From Guillardia theta CCMP2712 (Eukaryota > Cryptophyceae > Pyrenomonadales > Geminigeraceae), in NCBI RefSeq assembly GCF_000315625.1, contig NW_005434661.1:1-43343 (forward strand): 43,343 nucleotides of DNA, given 5' to 3'. The notes beneath the pieces are model-generated. The model was not told where the DNA came from. It did no database searches and worked only from the letters and a program-made list of their open reading frames with translations. Shown piece after piece: positions 30,196-42,323 of this stretch. Positions within the stretch are counted from its first letter, which is position 1. Every line of letters begins with the position of its first letter. Both the position numbers and the translations under genes were made by a program.

Positions 30196-33100
30196 ATGTT
30201 GTCTTGCGCATCAGTCTGGCCGTTCCTCTTCCTTCTCGGGAGCTTGTCATCAGCTACCGCATTTCATCCCAGTGGTTTTGGGGGCTGGACTGATGGGTTG
30301 CTGCGACCGCGAAGCATCGCGGGGTCTGTCACATCGCTGGGGTCACGATGCTCGATCAAGCTCAGTGCCTACCATGGCAGAAAGGACGCTGCCAGCCGTG
30401 GGTTGGTGGGGATAGCAGACAACACTCGAGAAGGAGGGGATGAAACCAGGCGGCAGTTGTCAGCACAGGAGAAGAAAATGCTCAAAGTCCTCAGTGAGCG
30501 GATGAAAGCTCGGGACAAAAAGACGCCAGAGAAGCCGTCTGACGGCCGAGCTTCAGTCGAGTCGCAAGAGGTTTGAAGACGATCTGTGTGCTCCCTCGTG
30601 ACTTTGGCATAGGTTGCCATGGAGAAGCAGCGGCTGCAGGAGAAGCTGAACTTGAGAGACAAGAGCCTCTCGGTCAACTCGGTAGAATCTCAGTTCTCCG
30701 GTTTCTCGGATGATAGCGTCGGACTGTCAGTCTCAGAGCTCTCGGTGACGCAGTTGCTTCTTGCTGCTCTTCGCTGACGATTTGGCGCAGGAGACCAACG
30801 CCCATTCCTCTCCTTCGCTAAAGAGAATTCTTACCAACGAGAGCGCGAGCAAAGGGTTTTCCCCCAAGGCCAAGAAGGTGACTTGCAGCATTTCGGTCTT
30901 TCGTTCGCTGAATTGACGTGACAAGGTCAAGGAAAGGCATGACGTGAAGCAGACACGAAGCGCTGAGCCATCATGTAGAGTTTCCTGGCATAATTCTTAA
31001 TCTGAATGTCTTGTGTCTCAGATGTGAAGGGGGTTGGTGGGCTTCCCAAGAACTTGACAGCGATTTCTCGACTCTCCGAGTTGCTGGACACGCTGGAGCC
31101 CTACGCGGCAAATGCCAACGACTGTAGAATCCCAGCATCCGACGCCGTGGGGGCTCTGAACCGCTTGAAGAGACTTCGTCATCAAGCGACCAATCCTAGT
31201 CTTGAGACAAGGTATGGCAGCCATGGGTCGGCTGTGCATTCCTTAAGCCATGCTGGCAGGCTCTCCTTTCAGATGCAGGTGTTCGGCTCAGTAGCACTCG
31301 AAGACGTGTCTGCCATGTCCGGGAAACTGGTCTCACTCATCGTCAATGCCATCGCGCACTCCAGGAGTCACACTCGACTGCTCAAGGCGGCTGGCGATCG
31401 TGCGCGAATTCTTGCCGAGAGCGGTAAGAGCTGCTGCTGGTTGGGCCCTCACGCCTGACCCTGTGCTCAGCTATCCATGGCGACGTTGACATCCTCGACG
31501 TCCAAGCAGTCTCAGTGATTCTCAATGGATTTGCACGAGCAGGAATACGCGATGAGAAACTGTTTGCCTCCCTCTCGAGTGTTGCTCTTGTCCTCTCAAA
31601 CAGCAGGCGGCAAGATTTCTGTGCTCAAGCGATTTCCATCATCGTCAATGCGTTTGCGAAGTTGCAAATCAGAGATGAGGCATTGTTTGACAACCTTGCG
31701 AGCTGTGCGTTGGATGTTTCTCCCTCAGATTTCAGTCCACAAGCGATCGCCAACATCATGAACGCGTATGCCCGGCACGACCTGCTCAACCTCCAGCTGT
31801 TTGGCTTTCTCAGCAAAGTGGCTCGGAGCATCCCGGCGGCGGACTGGCTACCAAGACATTTGGCAATCGTTGCCAACGCGTTGGCTAAGCTTGAGATCAG
31901 AGACCAGGAGGTGAGAGGGAGGATGGAGGGCTGAGGTTGTCCTGGTTGGGCCTGACCTGCTTGTCCAGCTCCTCGCTTGGCTGACTCAGGCGGTTCGCTC
32001 TCACCCACCAGAAACTTTCGATCTTCAGGCGGTCGCCAACCTCCTCAACGCCTTCGGCAAGCTCTCGGGCACTTCGACCGACCGCCAGCTACTGCGACAT
32101 CTATCAGTTGCGCTGAAGGGACTGCACATGCAGCAGTTCGACCCGTCCTCGCTCGCCAGCTCCCTCCATGGCTTCGTGTGCACCGGATTCGTGGACGAGA
32201 AAGTCTTTCTGAAGCTGACGAGAGTCGCCAAGTCGCTCGATCCTCTGCTGTTTGACGCTCAATCAGTGAGCACAATCATGCACTCCATCGCCAAGACGGA
32301 GGTGAAGGGAACGAGAAGAGGCACTGCGAGTATGACAATTTCTGCAGATTCGCGATGAATCTTTGTTCAAACGGATGTCGTTCATCGTCCGTCAGATGGA
32401 ATTTATCCTCGAGTCTCAGAGTATTGCGCTCATCATCAACGCATGTGCCAAGGTGAAGTTGATCAGGAGAGAGGAGGGAGAAGATGACGATGGCGACAGG
32501 TTGACTATCAAGACGAGCTGCTCATGAAGCACCTCTCCCGCATCGCACAGACTTTGCCGCCGGACAGTTTTCTTCCGCAACACATTGAGAACGTTCTCAA
32601 CGGGTTTGCAAAGTTGAACTTCAAGGATAAGCAGCTCTTCCAGCATATGGCAACGGTACTGACCTTCTTTCTCCCAGCCCTACACTCCTTCCTCGTTGCC
32701 CTCTGCTTCTGCCTGCGTTCTCACTCGTTGCTCAGGTGGTCACCTCCACTCCCCGGGAGGCTTTCGATGCGCAGGCAGTCGCCATCATCATGAACGCGTA
32801 TGGGAGGATGCATCCTACCGAGCAGTGCACTCGAGAGGTCTTCAGCTACCTTGACAGCAACATCTTCCCGCAGCTTCCCTCCTCCTCCTTCAACGCAACT
32901 TCCATTGCTATCGTCCTCAACAGCTGCGCCAAGGCCGGGATCAAGGCCGACGCCGTCGACCGCCTCCTCCTCAAGCTGAGCCAGGAGCTCGACAACGAGA
33001 ACCTGCAGCTTGACGGCCGTCAGATCGCCAGCCTCCTGCATGCCATCGCCACGTTGAACCTGCAGGTGGCCACCAGAGCTACTCCCTCCTCCTTCTTCCT

Positions 33101-34058
33101 TCCTCCTTCATGTCACGTCCTCCTGCTCTTCCTGCGCCGGATCTGTTTGGTCGAGTATTGTTGACAAGGGAGCAGGAGGAGCACATCGTTGACCGTCTGA
33201 TGAACTCGCTGCTCGCTCTCCCTGTCGAGTCGCTTCTCCCGGAAGAGATCGCACTAATCTCTTGGTCCTCTGCCGTCCTCAACGTCCAGGTAACCGCGAC
33301 CCTCCTCTTCCTTCCTTCCCTCTCACCCCTACTACTCTCCTCTTCACTCCTCTCAACCTTTGCCCTCCTCTTCCTGCTTCTCTCCTGTTCCTCTCCTGTT
33401 CCTCCCCTTACGTTCCGCGCAGAGGCCTCAGTTTGTTGGGTGGCTGCTTGAAGGCCTCGACCTTCATCTTGCCAGCATGGACTCCAATTTCCGTCGCCAG
33501 GCGTATCAGTTTCTTCTCACCTGTGAGCTGGAGGGCTGGCTGGACCCCAGTCGAGGTCTGCTGAAGGCGAAGCCGTGCCAACCTCCCCCACGAGGAGGAA
33601 GAGAGAAGAAGGCGCGGGCTAGCGTGACGCTGGAACGAGGAAGCGTGACTCTAGAGCTCGAGATGGAGCAGCACAAGCCGTCCCGCCTGCAGAAGGACGT
33701 GGCGGCGATCTTGTCGGAGATGCAGATTGAGTTTGTGGAGGAGTTCATCGACGAGAGGAGCGGTTACTCGCTCGACCTCCTCCTGCGCGACAAGCGCACG
33801 GCGATCGAGGTCGACGGGCCCTCGCACTTCATCGTGGGGACGCACATCCCCCTCGGCAAGACGGTGATGAAGCACCGGCACATGCAGCAGCTCGGGTTCG
33901 ACCTCCGCATTCTCCCCTACTGGTACATGCGAGGAGGAGGAGAGGAGGAGTTGGCTGACGAGAGTTACAGGGAGTGGGATCAGCTAAAGGGGAAGGAGCA
34001 GAAGAAGGAGTACATCCGTCGCCTGCTGACCTCCACCCCCTCTGTCATCCTCCTGTAG
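30196..34058 (+). CDS. Plastid-targeted octotricopeptide-repeat protein with C-terminal RAP domain
   Basis: The ATG at 30196 starts a signal peptide (MLSCASVWPFLFLLGSLSSA) followed by TAFHPSGFGG, a Phe-type plastid transit start. Short exons follow to about 31000. From about 31270 to 33090 there are at least nine degenerate repeats of about 38 residues, each with a core like QAISIIVNAFAKLQIRDEAL, QAIANIMNAYARHDLLNLQL or QHIENVLNGFAKLNFKDKQL. The C terminus (from about 33690) is a RAP domain: GYSLDLLLRDKRTAIEVDGP, MKHRHMQQLGFDLRILPYWY, EYIRRLL, with a stop at 34056-34058. OPR/RAP proteins bind RNA and control organelle transcript stability, processing or translation. Intron tracts are pyrimidine-rich. 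It converges on the next gene with 146 bases between. Confidence 0.85.
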
Positions 34059-34127
34059 ATTATGTAGATAGGTTCTCATGATCTTGTATCCTAATGTACA
34101 ATAGATGACCTGCGTATACCGCCATTC

Positions 34128-34163
34128 CTTCTCCTCCTCCTCCTCCTCCTCCTCCTCCTCCTC
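34128..34163. repeat. (TCC)n microsatellite between two gene 3' ends
   Basis: About 36 bases of tcctcctcc on plus in the convergent spacer. Confidence 0.9.
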
Positions 34164-34204
34164 GTCTACTTCTTCTTGGCTGTCTTCCGGTCTCCCGCCT
34201 GTAC

Positions 34205-34388
34205 TCAAGTCACATGCAGCACGAGCTTCTGCTCTCGTACCCTCGTCGACTTCTTCTTGATTGAGTTGCGATCCGCGTACACGTCCTCCAGCTCCTCCAG
34301 CACCTGAACGCCCGTCAACCTCCTCTCCCCTCTCCAGCTCCAGCATAGGACAAGGAGAAACCTAAAGAGGAGCAGGAGCAGGAGCAGG

Positions 34389-34431
<43 letters not shown>

Positions 34432-35878
34432 AACCCCTGACTGGCTCGCTTACCTCATCGTAGTCGAAGGACTGCTGGCTGCCGCTGCTGAACTCTGAGT
34501 CCGAGTCTTCCCTCGCCATGCCCAGGTCCAGCCCCAGCCTGAAGCTCTTTGAGTGGACGAGTAACAGCGAGGAGCAGATACGAGGAGGAGGAGAGGAGAA
34601 GACAGGAGTGGAGAGCAGGGCAGAGGAGGGGAGGGGAGGGGAGGGGAGAGAAGAGGAGGATATCGACCTTCTATCTTTCCGCATGACTCTCTTCGGGATG
34701 GTGACGCGTCGCTGATGGGAACTGGAGGGCCACATGACGGACTTGAGGGTGTCGGCGACAAGTTTCTCAGGGATGAGGCCGACGAGAGGAACGCCCGAGA
34801 GAGTTTTGTGCTTCCTTCCCGCCTTGTGGCCACGTCAGAGGAGAGGATGGATGGAGGAGCAAGAGTGGAGGAGGAAGCACAGGAGCAGGAGCAGGAGGAA
34901 GATGAGCGGGGTTTGATGAAAAACAAAACAATGAGCAGGAGGAACAGACAGAGTTGTACAGACTTGAAGGCAAGGCAAGGAAAGGAAAGGAAAGGAAAGG
35001 AAAGGCAAGAGGAGTGGGGAGGGTTGGCGACTAACCTCGATAGATTCAAGACTGTCTTCTAGAGGAGACGCGAGGGCTTCTGAGAGATAAACCTCCTCCT
35101 CCTGATCCAGTTCGACCTGCTGCACGTGAGGAAGAGAGGAGGAGGAGAGAAGGAAAAGAGAAGACATTACCATGTACCCATCCTCTGCGCTTGCTGCCTT
35201 GTCCTTCTTCTTCCTTTGGCTCTCCTTCTCCTTCTCCTTCTCCTTCTCCTTCTCCCCTTCTCCTCCTTCTCATCCCTCTGCTCGCTCTTCAAATTCTTCG
35301 TGCTGCCCGCTGCTGCTGCTTCACCAAAGTGAACTGGAAGAGCTGCTGGGCGGCCGTTGGTGTTGACAGGAGGAGCAGGGACATCCGCTGCGTCCTGCGG
35401 AACAAATGAGAGGGGAGGAGGGAGAAGAGTAGACGAGAAAGGGAGGAGGGAGGAGGAACAGAGGGGAGAGAGGAAGAGAACGGGAGGAGGGTGGGAGGAG
35501 GGAGAAGAGAAGAAGAGGAAGGGATGAGAGAAGGAATGGAACAAGAGAGGAAGAGTGGGAGGAGGAGGAAGGAGGGAGGAGAGAGGAAGGGAGGAGGAGG
35601 AAGGAGGGAGGAGAGAGGAAGAGAGGAGGAAGGAGGGAGGAGAGAGGAAGAGAAGGGAGGAGGGAGGAGGGAGGAGGGAGGAGGGAGGAGGGAGGAGGGA
35701 GGAGGAGGAGGGAGGAGGGAGGAGAGAGGAAGAGGAGGGAGGAGGGAGGAGGGAGGAGGAGGAGGAGAGAATGACCTGTACATGCCGAGAGACAGACTTG
35801 AGTCGGTGCAGGAGTCGATCTTTCATCTCCAACACTCCTCTCTGCAGCAAGTCATAAGAACCTTCTTCCCCCCCTTTT

Positions 35879-35916
<38 letters not shown>

Positions 35917-37567
35917 CCCTGCCCCTGCCCCTTCCCCTGCCCCTGCTGCTGCTGCTGCCCCTGCCCCTGCCCCTGCCCCTGCCCCTGCCCCTGCCCCTGC
36001 CCCTGCACCTGCTCCTGCTCCTGCTCCTTCCTTCTATCCTCCTCATTGCAGTGGATCGTACCTTGGCCTTGAGCCAGAGGTAGCGCGTCTGATCAGAAGA
36101 GAGCAGTCGAGGCTTCTCCAGCTTCTCCTCCTGCTCGTCCCTCCCGCTGCACAGCTCGGATATTCTTCTCAGCCTGTCCTCCAGCTCCACCGCAGTCTTG
36201 ACATCCATCTGCATGCTCTCCACGGACGGCACCATGCTCTCGTACATGCTCATCAGCGTCTCGAGGTCCGGCGCCTCCTCCTCCTCCTCCTCTCCCGCCG
36301 CTGCTTCTACGGTGTACAGCAGGCACTCCACTGTGAAGTTGACCTGCTCCAAGAATGAGTCCCTCGCTCTTCGCTCCTCCTCTAGCAGCCCCTCCTCTTC
36401 TCCCCCAACGTCTCCTTCCTCCCCTCCTTCACCTCGCGCAAGACGCTGGTCAGGTCATCCTCCATCGTGCTCGGCTCGGCGCTCACAGACCGACTGTCCT
36501 CTCCGTTCGCCTCCTCGACCAGCAGGGAGCGGACCATGTCCTTGCGCTCCTCGCACTGTAGGAAGAAGAAGAGGGAAAGTTGAGATGAAGACGAGGAAAC
36601 AGGAGGAAGGGACGAGGAGAAGGATAGAGATAACGACGAGAGCAGGAAAGAAGGAGAGGAGAGGAGAAGAGAGGAGAAGAGAGGAGAAGAGAGGAGAGGA
36701 GAGGAGAAGAGAGGAGAAGAGAGGAGAAGAGAGGAGAAGAGAGGAGAAGAGAGGAGAAGAGAGGAGAAGAAGAGGAGAAGAAGAGGAGTAGAGAGGAGAA
36801 GAGAGGAGAAGAGAGGAGAACAGAAGAGAAGAAGAGGAGAGGAGAGGAGAGGAGAAAAAACAGATGAGAAGAGTAGGAGAAGAAGGAGAAGGAGAAGGAG
36901 AAGGAGAAGAGGAAACAAGATGAGGAGGAGAAAATGGGCACAGGGGATAGAGGACCATGGCATGTACGAAGATAAGAACGTCCCGCCACTGGGCCATAAT
37001 CTCCAGGATCTGAGGGAGAGCAAGTGAGAAAGCTAAGTCAAGTGTAAAGCAGAAGGAGATTGGGAGGGAGGGAGAAAAAGGAGGGAAGGAAGGAGTGAGT
37101 GAACGAGGGAGAGAGAGGGAGAGGTAAGGAGCGGAAGGAGTAGAGCAGAAGCAGGAGAAGGAGCCAGAGGGGTAAGAGGATCAAGGAGGAGAAGGAGAAG
37201 CAGGAGAAGGAGATTGGGAGGGAGAAGGAGAACAAGGAGGAGGAGGAGGAGAAGGAGGACTTGAAGGGGGAAAGACCTCATGGTCTAGGTCATCGTGGGC
37301 TGTTGGGTCGAGGAAGTGAACGCGAAATGAGCGAAATCGATAAAGTTCGTGCATGAGCCCTGGAGGACAATATGAGACAGCAGGAGAAGAGGAAGGAGAG
37401 CGAGAAGCGACAAGGGGAGATGCGGAACAGGCAGGGGAACAGCAATTAGTAGGAGCAATGGAACCAGGAGAGAAGGAGGAGAAGGAGGAGGAGGAGGAGG
37501 AGGAATGGCAGGGGCAGCAGCAGGATGATCAGATGCGCAGAAGAAGGAGCGGCGGTAGCGGCAGAAC

Positions 37568-37598
<31 letters not shown>

Positions 37599-39938
37599 CG
37601 AGGACGAGGAGCAGCAGCAGGAGCAGGAAGGGCAGGAGGATCAGACAAGCAGTGGCAGGAGCAGCAGGGGAGCAGGAGGTCAGTCAGTGGACATACTCTG
37701 GCGTAGGAACCCGATCTTCTTGTGGTAATCCTCAAGTTTGACTCGCAGCCGCTGCTCGTGCTCGACGCACTTGTCGTAACTGCTCGTAACGGACCTCAGC
37801 TTTCTCTCCAGCTCGCCCTCCTTCGAGCTCGTCCCGTGACCGTACAATGACTGCGCCGTCTCCTGCAGCTGGGAATCAGCAGGGAAAGGGAGGGAGGAGA
37901 AGGGAGGGAGAAGACTGGTGAGATAGAGACGTCAAGAGGATGTTCGACCAGGAAGATGGGAGAGAGGATGAGAGAGGAGGAGCAAGACCTGTAGGAGAGC
38001 TCTCTCTCTTCTCAGCTCCTCGCAACGAGCTTCTCCGTCTCTCACTGTCTCCTCCCAGGTCTGTCGAACTCCTCGGAGTCCTACGAACAGAGACACCAGC
38101 CTGCCCAGCCGTCATCCCCCTCCTCCTCCTCCCCCTCCTCCCCTTTCTCCTCTTCTTGCTTCTCCTTTGCCCCTCCATCCTCTTCGTTCGTCCCTCCATT
38201 TTCTTCTTCCTCCTCTCCTCCTATACCTGTCGATGTCCGTATCGCCTGCTCAGCCTTATCAACACGAAGAAAGAAAGTATCGGGCAAGACGGAGAGTGGT
38301 CGAGGGGTAGGAAGGAAACAACTTTGGAAGCGACACTCTAGCAGGAGGGGCAAGAGGACGAGGATGGAGGGAAGGGAGAGAATGAGACCTAGCTTGCAGA
38401 TCATCATATCGAACGTCTCCTCGTACAATTTGATCTTCCTCTGCAGCTCCACTCGTCGTGGGGACTGCACGTTCTGGTCGTACATCTAACAGGCTAAGGG
38501 GTCAGCTGGAACGCAGGTGGGAGGAGCAGAGGCCGCAAACCTTCTCGAGCTTCTTCTCCATCTCCTTGTAGGATTTCTCTGCGTTCACGACGTTGCTCTT
38601 GAGCTCGTTGGTGTGCCTTGCAAGGCTCCTCCTCTCTTCCAGCTCCTCCTCGTACCGCACCCTCATCGTGTGAATCATCAGCTTCAGCTCCTTCAGCTCG
38701 TTCGTTTTCAGCTCCTTTTCCACCCGCGGGACCTGCAGACTCTTCAAATATAGCACGCGAGTCCCTCCTCGACTTCTCCTCCTCCTCCTCCTCCTCCTCC
38801 TCCTTCCCTCCTCTTCCTCCTTCCCTCCTCGTCCTCGTTCTTGTCCTCGTCCTATCGTCAATCTCCTCTCTCACCTCGTCACGTAATTTGAGCTTCAGCG
38901 CCATCAGGTCCATGTTGTGCTTCTTCACGCTCTTCTCCAGCTTCGCCAGCTCCTCCTTGTCCTCCTTGCTGAACTTTGTCAACCTGTTGGCGAGGTGCTC
39001 GTAGCGGCTGTTCTCGTATTGCACCAGCTTTATGGACCGCAGGGTCTCGTCGAGCTTCTTCTGCACTCTCTCCCTCCTCCCGTCCACTTCCCCGCCCTCG
39101 ATCTTGGTCGCCGCCACAGCCTTCACGTCGGCGTTCTCGTTCTTACAAGCTTCCAGCGCCTTCTCTTTCTCCATGAGCTGCTTGTGCCCCTCGTTGTATC
39201 TCTTGGACAGCTTCAGCACAAGTTCCCTACCCTGCCCCAGCAGCTTCTCAGCTGCCTCCTCGGTCAGAAGCCGCGGGCTCTCCATGCAGGGATGTGACAG
39301 CTCGGGCGCCTCGTCCTCGAACTTGGAGAACTTCTTTCTCTCCTGCTCAGCGAACTGCCGCACCGCGTCCTCCCTCCACTCCCTGAAGGACGCGCTCTTC
39401 TCCCGTACTAGCAGCGACTCCCTGGCTGCTGAGGGGTCGAGGAAGTTGTTCTCGTGCCACAGGATGCTGGTGTTGAACGGCAGCTGTGCTCGCCCCGCGT
39501 GACCTTTCAGCCTGCTGAGCGACTGCTCGAGCCTTGCTCGGCATTGTTCGGCATGCTCTTCAGCGGCAAGATCGCTCCTCTCCTTCTGCCTCTTCTTCAT
39601 TCCTATTCTCGACTTTTTCTTGGGCTTCAGCAGCATCGTAATGGGCGGCAGCGACCCGTACATCTGAGAACCTCCTGAAGCCTCCACCGCCTCCTCGTTC
39701 TCTTCTGTCTTGTCCGCACTGCCCTCGTTCCTCGTCAGCTTCTTCTGCGGCATCACCTTCCTCATCTCATCGTAGGCAAGTTTGCCTGCCTCTGTGAAGA
39801 GCGAGGGAATCTTGCTGTCCTCGGTCTTGAGGAGACTGGACGAAAGCTGCACCTCAAACCCCTGCCTCCCCAGATGACCAAAATCCCATCCCACAGGAGG
39901 ACAGCTTGAGCTCCGAGTGCGCTCTTCTTCGACGGCAT
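34205..39938 (-). CDS. Long coiled-coil protein with microsatellite introns
   Basis: About fifteen exons from ATG 39938 (MPSKKSALGAQA, then a 41-nt intron and GFEVQLSSSLLKTEDSK) to TGA 34205. The first large exon (to about 38870) is a charged protein with heptad helices (LTEEAAEKLLGQGRELVLKL, YENSRYEHLANRLTKFSKED). Later coding blocks include ELKTNELKELKLMIHTMRVR, MYDQNVQSPRRVELQRKIKL, LRGVRQTWEETVRDGEARCE, YRFRSFRVHFLDPTAHDDLD, ILEIMAQWRDVLIFVHAM, LEQVNFTVECLLYTVEAAAG and SGVPLVGLIPEKLVADTLKS, ending STRVREQKLVLHVT. No membrane or catalytic motif is seen. The layout resembles axonemal coiled-coil (CCDC/CFAP) proteins, but I cannot name a family. Nearly all introns after 38860 are purine/pyrimidine microsatellites. 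The existence of the gene is firm; some joins are tentative, and it could be two genes. Confidence 0.65.
34369..34433. repeat. (GGAGCA)n intronic microsatellite
   Basis: The ggagca(gga) unit repeats about ten times within the last intron of the coiled-coil gene. Confidence 0.9.
35405..35772. repeat. Purine-only tract (GGA/GGAGA) in an intron
   Basis: About 370 bases with almost no pyrimidine on plus, composed of ggaggag, gagagga and ggaagag words. It lies between exons ending SRHVQ and beginning DAADVPAPP of the minus-strand gene. Confidence 0.9.
35877..36030. repeat. (CCTGCT)n/(CCTGCC)n hexamer array in an intron
   Basis: About 25 hexamers (cctgct, then cctgcc with a few variants). It forms most of the intron following the exon ending YLWLKAK. 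Confidence 0.9.
36640..36945. repeat. (GAGAGGAGAA)n decamer array in an intron
   Basis: More than a dozen copies of gagaggagaa with related agaagga units follow one another on plus. The tract occupies the intron between exons IMAQWRDVLIFVHAM and CEERKDMVRSLLVEE. Confidence 0.9.
37440..37680. repeat. GGAGCA/GGA-rich intronic tract
   Basis: Irregular purine-rich and ggagcagg repeats fill the intron between exons ending HKKIGFLRQ and starting LMHELYRFR. Confidence 0.8.
38777..38850. repeat. (TCC)n/(TCG)n intronic microsatellite
   Basis: ctcctcctcc followed by cctcgtcctcgt on plus, in the intron between the large first coding block and the exon with ELKTNELKEL. Confidence 0.85.
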
Positions 39939-40085
39939 GTCTTCTCCCTCTACTCACAGACTGGAATTGCTGTTGTGCTCGTCTTACTGAACCACCATGT
40001 GCTCGTCTTACTGAACCACCATGTGCCTTCTCGCTCTCAAGTCTCTGCGACGATTCTGCGCTTCTTTCTCTCCCTGCCTGGCTGG

Positions 40086-40128
<43 letters not shown>

Positions 40129-40153
40129 GCTGCCTGCCTGCCTGCCTGCCTGG

Positions 40154-40251
<98 letters not shown>

Positions 40252-40655
40252 TGCCTTGGCTCTTCTTCTGTCTCAAGTTGATCTTGAACGCATTCCGCCG
40301 GCGGTTGGTTTGAGATCGAAAAAAAAAGATAAAAAGAGTCATTTCTTTCATTGACAGTTGGCAGGCCGGCCCCGGGCTGCTCAGCCGACAAGCCGGGCCG
40401 CTGAAACTGAGTCACGAGTCACGAGTCACGAGTTGAGCAGCCCAGGCGGCCCGATTCACGATCGGGTCGAATAAAGCAGGGAAGAAAATATCGTGGAAAA
40501 AATTGTATGCAATGCGATAAAAATGTTCTTATACACTAAACAGGAGAGGCACTATAGAGAGATCGGATGGCTGACTGGATGACTGAGAAAGAATAACTGA
40601 AAGTACATACTGTTCTACTATAGCTTCAGAGTGATGCTACATCGCCATGCCGTAG
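39939..40655. other. Intergenic with tetranucleotide array and GC-rich patch
   Basis: No gene is supported. 40075-40251 is a (CCTG)n/(TGTC)n array. 40365-40400 is GC-rich (ggccggccccgggc), followed by gagtcac/gagtcacgagtcacgagt direct repeats at about 40412-40436. A small direct repeat (actgaaccaccatgtgctcg) lies at about 39987-40026. Confidence 0.5.
40075..40251. repeat. (CCTG)n then (TGTC)n tetranucleotide array
   Basis: About 36 units of cctg with a few ggct interruptions, then about eight units of tgtc. Long ACLP-type and GRQA-type open frames here are artefacts of the repeat. Confidence 0.95.
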
Positions 40656-41737
40656 TCAGGCTTCGGAGTCGCCAGTCGTGCCACCGCCGCCGTAAGGCTG
40701 CTGCTGCGAGAAATTGCGATTCGAAATATCCCCAAGGGCTTGACGGATCATCTATACACGGATCATACTCCGCACCGCCTCTCTTGACCCACCTGCCGCA
40801 TATCCTCCGCAAGCTCGCGCATGCTTGCCTTGAGGTCGCGCACCTCGTTCTTGACCTCCTGGCACAACCGTGAGCTCCTCCATTTCTGTCAAGATCAGTT
40901 TCGGTTCACCGATAGCCCCGTATCCATCTTGCTCTCGAGCTCCTGCACCTCGTTCTTGACCTCCTGCACCTCGTTCTTGACCTCCTGGCACAATCGTGAG
41001 CTCCTCCATTTCTGTCAAGATCAGTTTCTCACCTGCACCTCTTTCTCGAGCTCCTGCACATCCTTTCTGACAGGCTCCTGCCCCATTCTTGTCAATCCCT
41101 CGGAGTGGCCGCCTCAAGGCTGACTTGAGCCTCCGCTACCAACACCGTGCTCTACATACCGTGTGTTTCTCCACAGTTTGAACGACGTCGTCTCGAAGTT
41201 CTTTCAAAGGAGCGAGTCACCGATGTCGAGAATTAGGGGCATCATCATCATCTCAACCTTGAGGCTTGTTCTCACGTCATTGAACATGCTATAGACAGTC
41301 TGAAGCTCCGCGTAACAAAGGAAGATTGGTACTCCGCACTGGGCTAGTAAGATGTTAGCCTCCTTGGCCAGCTGCCATTGCTTAGCAATATGAGTGGCGA
41401 TGTCGACGAAGACCGCCTTGTCTCCTGCGACTATCAAGCCCATCGCCACCAGCCTGGTGTTGCTGCTTTCAGCCTGGTCCGGTGGCCACATTTGTTGCCT
41501 GAGCGACAAAGCAGTTTCAAGTTGCCAGAGCTTCAGTACAATCCTAAAGGTACATTGAGTGATTTCAAAATGTACAAGATCATTTTCCATCAGAACAAGA
41601 CGCTCTAGCTGCTTTCTGGCATCCTCGTCCTCCTCTCTACCGTATGTATCTAAGGCAATGACGAGCGAACCGTACGTTGCTTCTTCCGAAGAATCGTCAA
41701 GGTCCAGCGCGCATTGCAAAATTTCTCTCAAATTCAT
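40656..41737 (-). CDS. Unknown protein with C-terminal coiled coil and duplicated exon
   Basis: ATG at 41737 begins MNLREILQCALDLDDSSEEA. The first exon (to about 41260) is a helical domain with CTFRIVLKLWQLETALSLRQ and VFVDIATHIAKQWQLAKEAN. The next short exons (41260-41060) are not securely joined. Clear exons follow: one ending at 41033 (DVQELEKEVQ), 40984-40910 (EVKNEVQEVKNEVQELESKM...), 40858-40793 (EVKNEVRDLKASMRELAEDM...) and 40703-40656 (QQPYGGGGTTGDSEA, stop). The E-V-K-N-E-V repeats form a coiled coil, probably for oligomerisation. The helical N-terminal domain is armadillo-like in composition. Function unknown. Confidence 0.6.
40841..41028. repeat. 62-bp exon-intron direct duplication
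   Basis: Positions 40841-40902 and 40967-41028 are identical except for about one base. Each copy spans the start of an EVKNEV exon and almost the whole of the preceding intron on the minus strand. Confidence 0.95.
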
Positions 41738-42323
41738 GATTGGGGTAATAGGTAAGATTCGAAAATAGAGGTCGAACTAAACGTCGCAGTTTATGTTGTA
41801 CGTTTTGCTTCCTTCAGAAATCCCTTTGAGTTGACTCGATCTCCCCGCGACGAAAATGTTGTTGTATGCACTGCGATATGTACAAGTATTGATATATGAA
41901 AGATCTTCTATCTTTGAAACCTCAACATCTCGACTGTGATAGGCGGAAGGTTGGTATTGACTTGACTTTCAAGGCTGTTACGAGACTTGTTTTGATTCAG
42001 CTTGCGGATGATTTTCCCTGCCGCACTCCCATGCTTCGACCTTTTGGCCATGGCGAACGTAGAAGCCTGAGACAGCAGCGCGTTTCTCAGGGTAGGATCT
42101 CTTTCTTTTCCTGGTAGGATCTAGCTTTCCATTTTGGTAGCAAAAATACCGGTACTATCACCTACGCCAGTGTCACAGGATGGGGTCGGTGGTCTACCTG
42201 CCGCAGTCTATAATAGATAAACGCCACGAATCTATCTACCACGGGTACTCTCCCTCATGATGTGACATGATGTGACGGAATATGTGAATACCCTTCTGAA
42301 CGACGAACTAAGTTTTCGCACAG

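Noticed and set aside
35491-36072. Long open frames of Arg/Gly/Glu or Ser/Pro in 35200-37300
   Set aside because: They follow homopurine/homopyrimidine intron tracts that lack stops; the real exons are short and on the minus strand.
39906-40415. Open frames on both strands rich in ACLP or GRQA repeats
   Set aside because: They are translations of the CCTG/TGTC tetranucleotide array.
41896-42117. 73-codon plus-strand frame with an ATG
   Set aside because: No motif, no good splice partner and ordinary length for chance.
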